Shown here piece after piece: positions 33,436-41,208 of a DNA stretch of 64,000 nt. Both the position numbers and the translations under genes were made by a program. Source of the DNA: JBFWYO01 sp050186335. GTDB lineage: Bacteria; Pseudomonadota; Alphaproteobacteria; Bin65. The notes below the pieces were generated by a model. That model was not told the origin of the DNA and ran no database searches. It worked only from the letters and a program-made list of their open reading frames with translations. Numbering within the stretch: the stretch's first letter is position 1; every line of letters starts with the position of its first letter. The stretch is taken from contig JBFWYO010000004.1 of NCBI GenBank assembly GCA_050186335.1, positions 49,042 to 113,041 of the forward strand. Direction: 5' to 3'.

Positions 33436-33882
33436 TTACTTGTGGATTGCCACGTCGATGCCCGACGCGGCGATCTTGGCCGCGATGCCTTGCGCCGTTT
33501 CGCGAAGTTCGATGATCACCCCGCGCGCGTTCTGCATCGCGGCACCGGCGACGCCGCCGCCGATCGTAACGCCCGCGCCGAGGCCGGCATACTTGCCGTC
33601 CAGGTCGGAGACGCGATCGAGGTTATAGACGGTGCCGACCGCGCTGATGCGTTCGAAGCCGATCATGCCGACATTCAGCGCGCGCACGCGCACGCGCACT
33701 TTCTGGCCATTGTTCAACGTCACCCAGCCGTATCCCCATTCGTAGCCGACGATGAAGCCCGCGGACTTGGTGTCGAACTCGATCGTCCCGGCGCGGCGAT
33801 ACTGCTTTTCGGCAGCGACCGCCGGGCTGGCCAGCAGGATAACGGCCACCAGGGTCAACAGCATTTTCCCCATCTTGCGCAT
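33436..33882 (-). CDS. Secreted protein of unknown function, glycine-rich segment
   Basis: Protein of 148 residues with a signal peptide (MRKMGKMLLTLVAVILLASPAVA, cleavage before AEKQY). The mature protein has a beta-rich part (GTIEFDTKSAGFIVGYEWGYGWVTL) and then a glycine-rich segment (YAGLGAGVTIGGGVAGAAMQN) that could insert into or touch a membrane, followed by GVIIELRETAQGIAAKIAASG. I recognise the pattern from other alphaproteobacteria but no named family. Envelope location inferred. Confidence 0.65.
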   Translation of the reverse strand: MRKMGKMLLTLVAVILLASPAVAAEKQYRRAGTIEFDTKSAGFIVGYEWGYGWVTLNNGQKVRVRVRALNVGMIGFERISAVGTVYNLDRVSDLDGKYAGLGAGVTIGGGVAGAAMQNARGVIIELRETAQGIAAKIAASGIDVAIHK

Positions 33883-34008
33883 GGATGAAGCTCCTTTCCT
33901 TGTTGATACTTGCGTTCAGAGTTGAAACGCATGGCGTCGGTTCCGGTTGCGCCTGAATATTGTACGCGGCCGGCGGAACCGATCGCCCCATATCGTGTTG
34001 CGCGGCGG

Positions 34009-34542
34009 TTAAGGATTCAAGATCCAGTAGTTAACGTTCAAGTATGCGGCGAACGAAACCCAAATCAGGTAGGGCACGATCAGCCAGCCGGCCGCCGTGC
34101 TGATCGGAAAGAAAAGCCGGAGCAGGGCGCCGATCGACAGCAGCAACGCGCCGATCACCGCCAGGGCGCTGCCGATGCCGTGCAAGTGAAAGAAAACGAC
34201 GCTCCACATCAGGTTGAGCAGGAGCTGGACGCCGTACACCGCGGCGGCAGCCCGGCGGACGATGCCTATCGACCGTCGCCAGACCAGCCACATCGCGACC
34301 GCCATGGCAACGTAGAGTGTCGTCCAGACCGGGCCGAACACCCAATTCGGCGGCGCGATCTCCGGCCGATTCAACGTCGCGTACCAGGTCGCGATTTCCG
34401 GCCGGGTGATCAGGCCGCCGATCGCGGCCACGCCGCCGGTCGCCAGGCCGATGATCAGGGGCGGTAGCAGGCGGGCCAAGAGCGCGGCCACGGGTCGCTC
34501 GGTCGGCGCGCGGGCGATCGGTTGGGTCGTTCGGTTTGTCAT
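34009..34542 (-). CDS. tspO: TspO/MBR family membrane protein
   Basis: Protein of 177 residues with five hydrophobic segments. The family motif WYATLNRPEIAPPNWVFGPVWTTLYVAMAVAMWLVWR (core PPNWVFGPVWTTLY) is clear. TspO proteins bind tetrapyrroles and are linked to oxygen, light or stress control in alphaproteobacteria. A TTG three codons upstream (34551) would overlap the stop of the acyl carrier protein gene, so the two genes are probably cotranscribed. Confidence 0.9.
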   Translation of the reverse strand: MTNRTTQPIARAPTERPVAALLARLLPPLIIGLATGGVAAIGGLITRPEIATWYATLNRPEIAPPNWVFGPVWTTLYVAMAVAMWLVWRRSIGIVRRAAAAVYGVQLLLNLMWSVVFFHLHGIGSALAVIGALLLSIGALLRLFFPISTAAGWLIVPYLIWVSFAAYLNVNYWILNP

Positions 34543-34547
34543 GGCGG

Positions 34548-34823
34548 TCAAGCGACCGCCGCCACTGCGGGCCGCAACATACTCACATAGTCCGACAACG
34601 CGCCGAGCGAGGCGAACGCCTGCACCGCCGTTTCGTCGTCCGATCGGATTTCGATGCCGTAAGCCTGGTGGATTGCCAACGCAAGTTCGAGCGCGTCGAT
34701 CGAATCCAGGCCCAATCCGCTGTCGCCGAACAGTTGCGCGCGCGCATCGATCTCCGCCGGATTGACCTCCAGGTTCAGGGTTTCGACAATCAGTCGGGCC
34801 AGTTCGAGTTGCTGTTCGGTCAT
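34548..34823 (-). CDS. Acyl carrier protein, stand-alone
   Basis: Protein of 91 residues starting MTEQQLELARLIVETLNLEV. The phosphopantetheine attachment motif GLGLDSIDALEL is complete, with the DS serine. It is more divergent than the fatty-acid AcpP (the usual D-S-L is D-S-I). No ketosynthase, ligase or phosphopantetheinyl transferase gene is nearby, so it probably carries an acyl group for an enzyme encoded elsewhere. GTG at 34838 is an alternative start. Confidence 0.85.
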   Translation of the reverse strand: MTEQQLELARLIVETLNLEVNPAEIDARAQLFGDSGLGLDSIDALELALAIHQAYGIEIRSDDETAVQAFASLGALSDYVSMLRPAVAAVA

Positions 34824-34851
34824 CCGCGGCGCCCCCACGCCAAAATCTGCG

Positions 34852-35370
34852 TCATTGAATACGTTGTACGACCGGCAAACCCGGCTGGTTCAAGGCGGCT
34901 CGGTCGAGCGAGCCGTTGCGGTAGACCCACGTCTCGCCGTTGTCGAAACGCAGGGCGATCGCGGCATTCTGGCTGCCGATCGTCGGCATGTTGCGCGCTT
35001 CGATGACGGGCGAGAAATAGACCGGCTGGCGGCTGAAATCGACCAGCTGGTAGTGCGATCTGCAGCCGTTTACGCAGTTGTTGTACTCCAGCAGAATGAT
35101 CGCCGCCTTGCCGCCGTTCGTCGTGATCAGATGCTTGACGTGCACTTCCTCGTTCTGGGCGACCCGCAGAATTTCCCTATTGTCCAGCATCAGGCGCTGA
35201 ATCTCGCCGGCGTTGGTCTGCACGATCAGCAGATATCCGGCGACCGTGTCCGCCCGGTCGACGACCTGCACGTGCCTGCCGATGATCTCCTGCGCCTGCA
35301 CTGTCAGCGGCACGGCCGCGGAACCGAGCATGAGTGCGCTGGCAAACACGCCTGCGATAATTTTCTTCAT
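34852..35370 (-). CDS. Secreted protein of unknown function
   Basis: Protein of 172 residues starting MKKIIAGVFASALMLGSAAVPLTVQAQE, a clear signal peptide with an AQAQ-type cleavage site, behind a good AGGAG. The mature domain contains two cysteines (NNCVNGCRSHYQLVD) that could form a disulfide, and later GETWVYRNGSLDRAALNQPG. I do not recognise the family. Precedes the acyl carrier protein gene by 28 bases on the same strand. Confidence 0.65.
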   Translation of the reverse strand: MKKIIAGVFASALMLGSAAVPLTVQAQEIIGRHVQVVDRADTVAGYLLIVQTNAGEIQRLMLDNREILRVAQNEEVHVKHLITTNGGKAAIILLEYNNCVNGCRSHYQLVDFSRQPVYFSPVIEARNMPTIGSQNAAIALRFDNGETWVYRNGSLDRAALNQPGLPVVQRIQ

Positions 35371-35472
35371 GGTGAACTTCTCCTGATCGTTTTCCATCAT
35401 CGTTTTTCATCGGGGCCGCATGCGAACCGTACATTCGGGCGCTATCGTTCGACGCAGCTCCTTGAGTCGGTT

Positions 35473-35652
35473 TTATCGGGGTGAGGTCAGGCTCGGCTGG
35501 GTTTGCCGAGCGCGATCAAGATCCACGCGAACGGTCGCATCGCTGAACCAGGGGACACCCGCGTCATCGCCGTCGGGCGAAGCGCAGGCGGCCAAAGCCA
35601 GAAATGCGGCGCCGAGCGCGCCGAAGAGTAAGGTGTTGCCGAGTTTTCGCAT
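35473..35652 (-). CDS. Small lipoprotein
   Basis: Protein of 59 residues starting MRKLGNTLLFGALGAAFLALAAC. The lipobox LAAC puts the lipidated cysteine at about residue 23, leaving a mature peptide of some 37 residues. A purine-rich GGAGG precedes the ATG. A perfect EcfG promoter lies at 35714-35739, about 60 bases upstream, so it is likely a stress-induced envelope lipoprotein. No further homology recognised. Confidence 0.7.
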   Translation of the reverse strand: MRKLGNTLLFGALGAAFLALAACASPDGDDAGVPWFSDATVRVDLDRARQTQPSLTSPR

Positions 35653-35713
35653 CGAAACCTCCGCCTCAGTGGGGCCGCGCGCGAACCAAGCGGCGGCTTG
35701 CCCATGCCTCAAC

Positions 35714-35739
35714 AACGTGATGGGGGTGGCGGCGGTTCC
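35714..35739 (-). promoter_or_regulatory. EcfG-type stress promoter of the small lipoprotein
   Basis: On the minus strand GGAAC (35739-35735), a 17-base spacer and CGTT (35717-35714) match the consensus exactly. The predicted start of transcription is about 55 bases before the lipoprotein start codon at 35652. Confidence 0.75.
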
Positions 35740-35794
35740 CGCGATGCACCGTTTCGGATGCTTTTCAGGTTTAATTTGATCGTGGAATCCGGCG

Positions 35795-36406
35795 TTACTT
35801 GCCGCTGCGCCGGGCCGCTTCGGCCTGGGGCGGATTGCGCAGACTTTCGATCAATTCCGCTTCCGAACCCATCGCCGTTTCGCTGCGGCGGACCTGCAGA
35901 TTGTCGTCGGACATCATTTTTTTCAGGTCTTGCCGCGCGCGCGAGACGCGGCTCTTGATCGTGCCGACGGCGCAGCTGCAAACCGCTGCCGCGTCTTCGT
36001 AACTCAGGCCGCTGGCCCCGACCAGGATGAGTACTTCGCGCTGGTCCGGGTTGAGCTGCCAGAACGCGCGCCGGAAATCGCAAAATTCCAGACTGGCTTC
36101 CTGCGAGCCCGGGATCGAAGGTTCGTTGCCGGCAAGATCGTCGATCGAGGTAAAGCGCGACCAGCGCTTGCGCCCCTCGTTGTAGAAAAGATTGCGCAGG
36201 ATCGTGAAGATCCATGCCTTGAAGTTGGTGCCCGGCGTGAACTGCTCGGCAGCCGCCAGCGCGCGCACGATCGCGTCGTGCGCCAGATCGTCCGCCTGTT
36301 CGCGATTGGACGTCAACGAACGCGCAAACGCGCGCAAATGCGATAGATGCTCGACGACGGCCGCCTGCACTACATCCAACCTATGACTGGTCGTCGGTTC
36401 GCTCAT
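35795..36406 (-). CDS. ecfG: General stress response sigma factor EcfG
   Basis: Protein of 203 residues. Region 2 (HLRAFARSLTSNREQADDLAHDAIVRAL ... FKAWIFTILRNLFYNEGRKR) and region 4 (LNPDQREVLILVGASGLSYEDAAAVCSCAVGTIKSRVSRARQDL) are clear. The ECF class linked to NepR/PhyR is identified by context: it follows nepR by 41 bases and faces phyR. EcfG directs RNA polymerase to GGAAC...CGTT promoters. It is normally held inactive by NepR and released when phosphorylated PhyR captures NepR. The start MSEPTTSHR is chosen because the upstream extension is not conserved in type. Confidence 0.93.
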   Translation of the reverse strand: MSEPTTSHRLDVVQAAVVEHLSHLRAFARSLTSNREQADDLAHDAIVRALAAAEQFTPGTNFKAWIFTILRNLFYNEGRKRWSRFTSIDDLAGNEPSIPGSQEASLEFCDFRRAFWQLNPDQREVLILVGASGLSYEDAAAVCSCAVGTIKSRVSRARQDLKKMMSDDNLQVRRSETAMGSEAELIESLRNPPQAEAARRSGK

Positions 36407-36447
36407 CAAGTCACCTTGTTCAGTCGCCAACGAGAATCGCCCGACGC

Positions 36448-36636
36448 TTACGTTTCGGTCGTCCGCTTCTTGAGTTTCGCGACAAGCTGCGCAAGCTCGT
36501 CCGGCAAGGGCTCGTTGACCACGTCCGAATACAGCTGATTGAGCTGGGCATCGAACCATCGATCGACGGTGGCCCGCGGCCCATCCGGAAGCATCGTCTT
36601 GGCGCGCTTGCGTGGCGGTGTGTTTTCGTCACTCAC
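36448..36636 (-). CDS. nepR: Anti-sigma factor NepR
   Basis: Protein of 62 residues if started at the GTG at 36636 (MSDENTPPRKRAKTML). The core WFDAQLNQLYSDVVNEPLPDELAQLVAKL is the NepR helix pair that grips EcfG or the PhyR sigma-like domain. Length and position match NepR in other alphaproteobacteria. The frame is open to 36807, but that would run through the divergent promoter. The first gene of the nepR-ecfG unit. Confidence 0.9.
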   Translation of the reverse strand: MSDENTPPRKRAKTMLPDGPRATVDRWFDAQLNQLYSDVVNEPLPDELAQLVAKLKKRTTET

Positions 36637-36774
36637 TGGAAATGTCCCCGAACGGCATGATTTGGCATCCTTAGCGACTTGATATCCACGACAAGGCCAA
36701 TATATCCATCGCGACCGCACGTCGCGAAGGTCTGAACGTCCGCCGCTTGTTCGACGAATATCATGATTCGATAT

Positions 36775-36801
36775 GGAACCCGGGCGGGCCAAGGGGGTTC
36801 C
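36775..36801. promoter_or_regulatory. Palindromic divergent EcfG promoter between nepR and phyR
   Basis: GGAACC (36775-36780) and GGTTCC (36796-36801) are separated by 15 bases. Both strands read GGAAC-N16-GGTT, so the same 27 bases can serve as an EcfG promoter toward phyR (start 36855) and toward nepR-ecfG (start 36636). This would give symmetrical positive autoregulation of the whole module. Confidence 0.8.
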
Positions 36802-36854
36802 CATCACTGCAGAAAATATTTGCCGCCGCGATTGGCGCGGGAAGAAGGGGCAGC

Positions 36855-37685
36855 ATGGCCGATGTATCGGAAAAAATCGTAAATCAAATCAAATACTTGC
36901 GCCGATATGCGCGGGCTCTCACGGGCTCCCAGCGCTCCGGCGACACGTACGTTCGGATATGCCTCGAAGCGGTGCTTCAGGAGCCCGAGTCGCTACGGTC
37001 GGATACGGACACAAGGTTGCAATTGTTCACCCTGTTTCACCGGGCCTGGGACAAGATCGCGCGGCCGCATGACAGTCTTTCCGCCGCCGATCGCGAGTCG
37101 TTGTCGGATCTTTCGGTCGAAGCCCGCCTCAAGGCGCTGCCGCCGGCCGAGCGGCAGATCCTGCTGCTGACCACCCTCGAAGGTTTCACGGTGCACGACG
37201 CGGCGGAGATCCTCGGCATCGCCGAGGCAGAAGCGCGCAAGTTGCTTGCGACCGCTTGGGAAACCGTCAACAAGCAGTTGGCGACGCGCGTTCTCGTCAT
37301 CGAGGACGAGCCTGTGATTGCCCTGGACATTGCGAACCTGGTGCGCGACATGGGGCATTCGGTCGTCGGGATCGCCGCCAGCAGCGGCGAGGCTGTGGCG
37401 TTCGCGCGCGATAAATCGCCCGGCCTGGTGCTGGCCGACATCGAGCTCGGCGCAGGCGGGTCCGGCCTCAACGCGGTCGCCGAGATTCTTCAGTTCACCG
37501 ACGTGCCGGTGATTTTCGTCACCGCCTACCCGGAACGATTGCTGACGGGCGAGCGGCCGGAACCGACCTTCCTGGTCACCAAGCCGTTCGAGCCGGATAC
37601 GCTGAAGGTCGCGATATCGCAGGCCTTGTCGGTACATCCGTCGGCATCCGCGGCTGCGCCCGAACCTGCTCGCCGACTCGGATAA
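36855..37685 (+). CDS. phyR: General stress response regulator PhyR
   Basis: Protein of 276 residues. The N-terminal EcfG-like domain (residues 1-140, with ALPPAERQILLLTTLEGFTVHDAAEILGI as region 4 mimic) is joined to a C-terminal receiver domain (145-260) with acidic pocket E150-D151, phosphoacceptor D195 in LADIEL, and the switch residues TAYP and KPFE. Phosphorylation opens the protein so that its sigma mimic binds NepR and frees EcfG. The start MADVSEK is preferred over longer ones that overlap the promoter. The sensor kinase follows 82 bases later. Confidence 0.95.
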   Translation: MADVSEKIVNQIKYLRRYARALTGSQRSGDTYVRICLEAVLQEPESLRSDTDTRLQLFTLFHRAWDKIARPHDSLSAADRESLSDLSVEARLKALPPAERQILLLTTLEGFTVHDAAEILGIAEAEARKLLATAWETVNKQLATRVLVIEDEPVIALDIANLVRDMGHSVVGIAASSGEAVAFARDKSPGLVLADIELGAGGSGLNAVAEILQFTDVPVIFVTAYPERLLTGERPEPTFLVTKPFEPDTLKVAISQALSVHPSASAAAPEPARRLG

Positions 37686-37767
37686 TCGCGCCGACCCGGA
37701 TATGTTCGTCGCACCGCACGCCGTGTCCGGCGACATATGCGATAGCGCGACCGGCGAAAGTTGAGCG

Positions 37768-39582
37768 ATGTCGTTGGACGAAAAAATCTCCACGCAGTTC
37801 GAGCGGTTGCAGGTCCTGAACCGGCTGCGGCACCGTCTGATCGTGCTGGTCGGCATCGTGCTGCTGATTCCGAGCGCGATCGGCATCATCGCGGCCGTCG
37901 ATACCTATCGCGATCAGGTGCAGCGGGCGCGCCAGTCAACGCAGCATTTCGTCCTGCTGGTCGCCAACTACGAAAGCCGCTTTCTGTCGCAAACCGAACT
38001 GATACTGCGCGGGCTTTCGAACGAGCCGACCCTGGTGCAGGCCATTCGCGACGACGCACTTCGCCTCGCCTGCCAGCAATTGCTTGTCGATACGATCAAA
38101 CCGTATACCGCATACAGCGCTGTCTCGTTGAGCGACGCTGCGGGAACCACCGTATGTTCGAGCGACAAGTCACTCATCGGAGCCGCGGTCGGCGCGCAGA
38201 GCTGGTACCGCAACGTGCTCGCGAACCGCGTGCCGGTCATCGGGACCGTCACGCTTTCGGCTGAAACTTCGCAGCCGGTCGTAACTTATGCCTTCCCGCT
38301 GTTCGACGCCGCCGGGCAGATCACCGGCATACTCGGCCTCAACATTCGCATGGCGTGGTTCGACGAAGCGCAGCGCGAGCTGAAATTACCGCCCACCAGC
38401 GGCGTGTTTCTGCTCGATAGCGCGGGCGGCGTGCTTGCCGGGCCGCAACTGGCCGGCCGGCCGGTGCGCGACGGCACGCCCGATCTGTCCTTTATGCCCG
38501 AGGTTGCGAACGGCCAAGTCCGGACGTTCTCCGGGGTGGGGGCCGACGGCATCTCGCGCATCTACAGCGCAACGCAACTCGAGCCCAGCAAGCTGGTGGT
38601 GCTGTTCGGTCTGCCGACGGCACAACTGATCGCGCCGCTTCGACGGATTCTGTGGATGGAAATCGGCATCCTGGCGCTCGCCTGGATGCTCGCCATCGTC
38701 TCGGCGTCGGTCGGCACAAGATATCTGGTGACGCGCTGGACCGACCGACTGACCGATACCGCGGCGCGCCTGACCGCGGGCGACCTCGCGGCGCGCCCGG
38801 ACCTCGACGGCGCGCCCGCGGAACTTCGACAGCTCGGCGACGCGTTGGGCGCGCTCGCGACCCGCATCGGCGAGCGGGAGGCGGATTTGCGCACGTCGCT
38901 CAGCCAGAAGCACGAAATGCTCAAGGAGATTCACCACCGCATCAAGAACAACATGCAGACCGTCGTCAGCATTCTCAGCCTGCACGCGCGGAACGCGTAT
39001 TCCGACGATGTGCGCTTGGCATTCTCGGACGCGCAGGCGCGCATCCAGGCGTTCGCGCTGGTGCACCGGCACCTTTACGAGAGCGAGGATCTGCAGGCCG
39101 TGCGGGCGGACTTGTTCATCACCAATTTGTGCCGGCTGCTGCAGGATGCGACCGGCGTGTCGCAGCGCCAGATTCGCCTGGTCGTCGACGTGCCGGAGGT
39201 GCGCATGTCGGGCGAGCAGGCGGCAATTCTTGCCTCGTTCATTACCGAAGTCATGACCAACGCCTTCAAGCATGCGTTTCCTGAAGGTCAGCGCGGCAAG
39301 ATCAAGGTGAAACTCGCCGTGACCGCGGACGGCGATGCGGTGCTCACCATCGCCGACGACGGCGTCGGCTTCACCTTCGACCAGACGGATGACGATCTGG
39401 GGCAGGTCGGCAGGGGAACCGGATTGACGCTGATCGCCGCCTTCGCGAAACAGATCGGCGGTACGCTCGAACGGTCCGGCCCACCGGGCACGCGAACCAC
39501 GCTGCACTTCAAGCTCGATCTGCCGAAGGCCGAAGCGGCGGCACTTTGGCGCGCGCCGCGCAGCTCCGCACCCCCGGCCTAG
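37768..39582 (+). CDS. HWE/HisKA_2-family sensor histidine kinase, probable PhyR kinase
   Basis: Protein of 604 residues. One transmembrane helix near 22-44, a periplasmic Cache-like sensor domain (about 45-295), a second helix (297-319), a HAMP linker, then the HisKA_2 box EIHHRIKNNMQ with the phosphorylated histidine at 389-390, and an ATPase domain with NAFKHAFP, IADDGVGF and GTGLTLIAAFAKQIGG. Kinases of this class feed the general stress response, and the position next to phyR supports that role. The signal sensed is unknown. Confidence 0.9.
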   Translation: MSLDEKISTQFERLQVLNRLRHRLIVLVGIVLLIPSAIGIIAAVDTYRDQVQRARQSTQHFVLLVANYESRFLSQTELILRGLSNEPTLVQAIRDDALRLACQQLLVDTIKPYTAYSAVSLSDAAGTTVCSSDKSLIGAAVGAQSWYRNVLANRVPVIGTVTLSAETSQPVVTYAFPLFDAAGQITGILGLNIRMAWFDEAQRELKLPPTSGVFLLDSAGGVLAGPQLAGRPVRDGTPDLSFMPEVANGQVRTFSGVGADGISRIYSATQLEPSKLVVLFGLPTAQLIAPLRRILWMEIGILALAWMLAIVSASVGTRYLVTRWTDRLTDTAARLTAGDLAARPDLDGAPAELRQLGDALGALATRIGEREADLRTSLSQKHEMLKEIHHRIKNNMQTVVSILSLHARNAYSDDVRLAFSDAQARIQAFALVHRHLYESEDLQAVRADLFITNLCRLLQDATGVSQRQIRLVVDVPEVRMSGEQAAILASFITEVMTNAFKHAFPEGQRGKIKVKLAVTADGDAVLTIADDGVGFTFDQTDDDLGQVGRGTGLTLIAAFAKQIGGTLERSGPPGTRTTLHFKLDLPKAEAAALWRAPRSSAPPA

Positions 39583-39597
39583 TCGCGCTCGCACGTC

Positions 39598-39622
39598 GGA
39601 ACTTCCGTGAACGTCCCGGGTT
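39598..39622 (+). promoter_or_regulatory. EcfG-type promoter of two small membrane-protein genes
   Basis: GGAAC (39598-39602), 16 bases, then GGTT (39619-39622). It starts 16 bases after the kinase stop codon and about 130 bases before the first small reading frame. Confidence 0.65.
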
Positions 39623-39728
39623 TGCAATGGCAGTTCGGCAACTGAGCCGGATCGATGTTCTGCCGACTGGCCCGATGGCCCAACGGCGTGGACGTCAGGC
39701 AAACATGTCGGCGGGCCAGGTCGCGGAA

Positions 39729-39803
39729 ATGAAATATGCGCTGCTCTGGATGCTGGGCATCCCGATACCGATCTTGATCGTGCTCTGGCTGTTCTTCCGC
39801 TAA
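39729..39803 (+). CDS. Very small membrane protein (24 residues)
   Basis: The frame reads MKYALLWMLGIPIPILIVLWLFFR and stops, i.e. a single hydrophobic helix with charged ends. Proteins of this size and pattern (ALLW-LGIPIPIL) recur in proteobacteria near stress genes. An ATG eight codons upstream (MSAGQVAE) is an alternative start. It lies downstream of the EcfG-type promoter at 39598. Function unknown, possibly a membrane stress peptide. Confidence 0.55.
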   Translation: MKYALLWMLGIPIPILIVLWLFFR

Positions 39804-39863
39804 CGCCGGCCGGGCAGCGGGAATAGAGCGTGCGGGATATCGGCAGTCGGCAGGAGTCGAACT

Positions 39864-40040
39864 GTGCTCAGGTGGGCCTTGATATTTTTTGCGCTGGCGC
39901 TGCTTGCGGCCATGGTCGGTTTCGGTGGCGTTTCGGTGCCCGGCGCCGAACCCGGGCAGATCGCATTCGTCGTCTTTGTCGCGTTGTACCTCGTCGCGTC
40001 AGTTCTTTATGTCTTCCGCGGCCGCCGACCGCCGATTTGA
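39864..40040 (+). CDS. DUF1328-like small membrane protein
   Basis: Frame of 58 codons starting GTG, with CAGGAG at 39851-39856. The protein MLRWALIFFALALLAAMVGFGGV ... IAFVVFVALYLVASVLYVF has two hydrophobic helices around a glycine-rich turn, as in DUF1328 (YtjA-type) proteins, which are commonly stress-induced. Probably cotranscribed with the 24-residue gene 60 bases upstream. Confidence 0.72.
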   Translation: MLRWALIFFALALLAAMVGFGGVSVPGAEPGQIAFVVFVALYLVASVLYVFRGRRPPI

Positions 40041-40218
40041 TCGGCCGGCTTTTTGGATACCGCCCGGGCCCGTGGCGGGCACACGGCCTTCCTCCTCCCC
40101 CTCGACCGTGTGCGAGAACGGCCATTTTACCTCTGGCGTCCCCCGGCCTCGGCGGAACCCACGTGCGCCGCGGTTGATTGTAGAACGTGTCGCGCGGTAT
40201 CCGCGCAGGAGAGTCTCC

Positions 40219-40830
40219 ATGGCGTTCGAATTGAAGCCGTTGCCGTTCCCAATTTCGGCGTTGGAACCGCACATGTCGGCGAAGACGCTGTCCGTTCATC
40301 ACGGCAAGCACCACCGGAAGTACATCGATACGCTCAATAAGCTCGTCGACGGCACGCCGTACGCATCGATGTCGCTGACGCAGATCGTGCGCAAAAGCGC
40401 GGTCGATCGGTCGACCAAGGCGCAGAAGGTCTTCAACAACGCGGCGCAGGCGTGGAACCACGATTTCTTCTGGCAGTCGCTTTCCCCTGAGGGCGGCGGT
40501 ATTCCGCCGGCGGCATTGGCCAGGCGGATTGAAGCGACGTTCGGCGATCTCGCCGGTTTCAAGCGCATGTTCAAGAAAGCCGCCATCGACCAGTTCGGCA
40601 GCGGCTGGGCATGGCTGGTCGCACGCGGCGGCGAACTCAAGATCGTCACGACAGGCAACGCACAGACCCCGATCGCCGACGGCAGCGCGCCGTTGCTCAC
40701 CTGCGACGTCTGGGAGCACGCCTATTATCTCGACTATCAAAACAAGCGCGACGAGTTTGTCGCCGCGTTTCTCGATCGCCTGATCAACTGGAAATTTGCC
40801 GCCGTTCGGTTGGCAAAGGAGGGCGAATGA
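40219..40830 (+). CDS. sodB: Superoxide dismutase, Fe/Mn family
   Basis: Protein of 203 residues. The opening ALEPHMSAKTLSVHHGKHHRKY, the second ligand region AWNHDFFW, and DVWEHAYYLDYQNKR supply all four metal ligands (His, His, Asp, His). FGSGWAWLV is the usual core. It converts superoxide to peroxide and oxygen. The pattern leans to Fe type, but metal choice cannot be fixed by eye. It lies in the stress region. An upstream GGAAC at 40154 is followed by GGTT after only 13 bases, so I do not call an EcfG promoter. Confidence 0.9.
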   Translation: MAFELKPLPFPISALEPHMSAKTLSVHHGKHHRKYIDTLNKLVDGTPYASMSLTQIVRKSAVDRSTKAQKVFNNAAQAWNHDFFWQSLSPEGGGIPPAALARRIEATFGDLAGFKRMFKKAAIDQFGSGWAWLVARGGELKIVTTGNAQTPIADGSAPLLTCDVWEHAYYLDYQNKRDEFVAAFLDRLINWKFAAVRLAKEGE

Positions 40831-41108
40831 CCGATCGCTTCAAGGCCGCTCAGTCCGACGTTTCGAAAATCTTCGATGCGCCGGCGGACATCGTCGGCGC
40901 CGGCGATCTCAGCAAATCGCAAAAGGTGGCGCTGCTTCGGCAGTGGGAAATCGACCTGCGGCAGCTGATGGTCGCAAGCGACGAGAACATGCCGGAAACG
41001 CCGGCTCGAAACTTGGCCGGCGAACGCCTGCAACGCGTGCACGCCGCGCTGGCGCAGCTTGGCGCCGAATCGGATCCCGACCAAGGCGCGCCGACCAAAG
41101 CCGGATGA
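40827..41108 (+). CDS. Conserved small protein of unknown function, co-encoded with superoxide dismutase
   Basis: Protein of 93 residues whose ATG overlaps the superoxide dismutase stop by four bases. It reads KIFDAPADIVGAGDLSKSQKVALLRQWEIDLRQLMVASDENMP, a helical pattern (LS-x-x-QK-x-x-LL-x-QWE-x-D) seen in small proteins of many rhizobia and relatives. No function is known. The overlap suggests translation at a fixed ratio with the dismutase. Confidence 0.7.
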   Translation: MTDRFKAAQSDVSKIFDAPADIVGAGDLSKSQKVALLRQWEIDLRQLMVASDENMPETPARNLAGERLQRVHAALAQLGAESDPDQGAPTKAG

Positions 41109-41141
41109 AAATCGTATCGCGGGGCGTCTGCATCGCTGCCC

Positions 41142-41166
41142 GGAACCTTCATGTGTCGCGCGCGTT
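41142..41166 (+). promoter_or_regulatory. EcfG-type stress promoter
   Basis: GGAAC (41142-41146), exactly 16 bases, then CGTT (41163-41166): a perfect consensus match in the gap between the dismutase operon and the hydrophilic protein gene at 41209. Confidence 0.78.
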
Positions 41167-41208
41167 TTAAAAGGGTGAGTACAATAGTGTTCCAAAGGAG
41201 TACGCGAA

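Noticed and set aside
40154..40175. EcfG promoter for superoxide dismutase
   Set aside because: GGAAC is followed by GGTT after 13 bases, outside the accepted 16-17 spacing.
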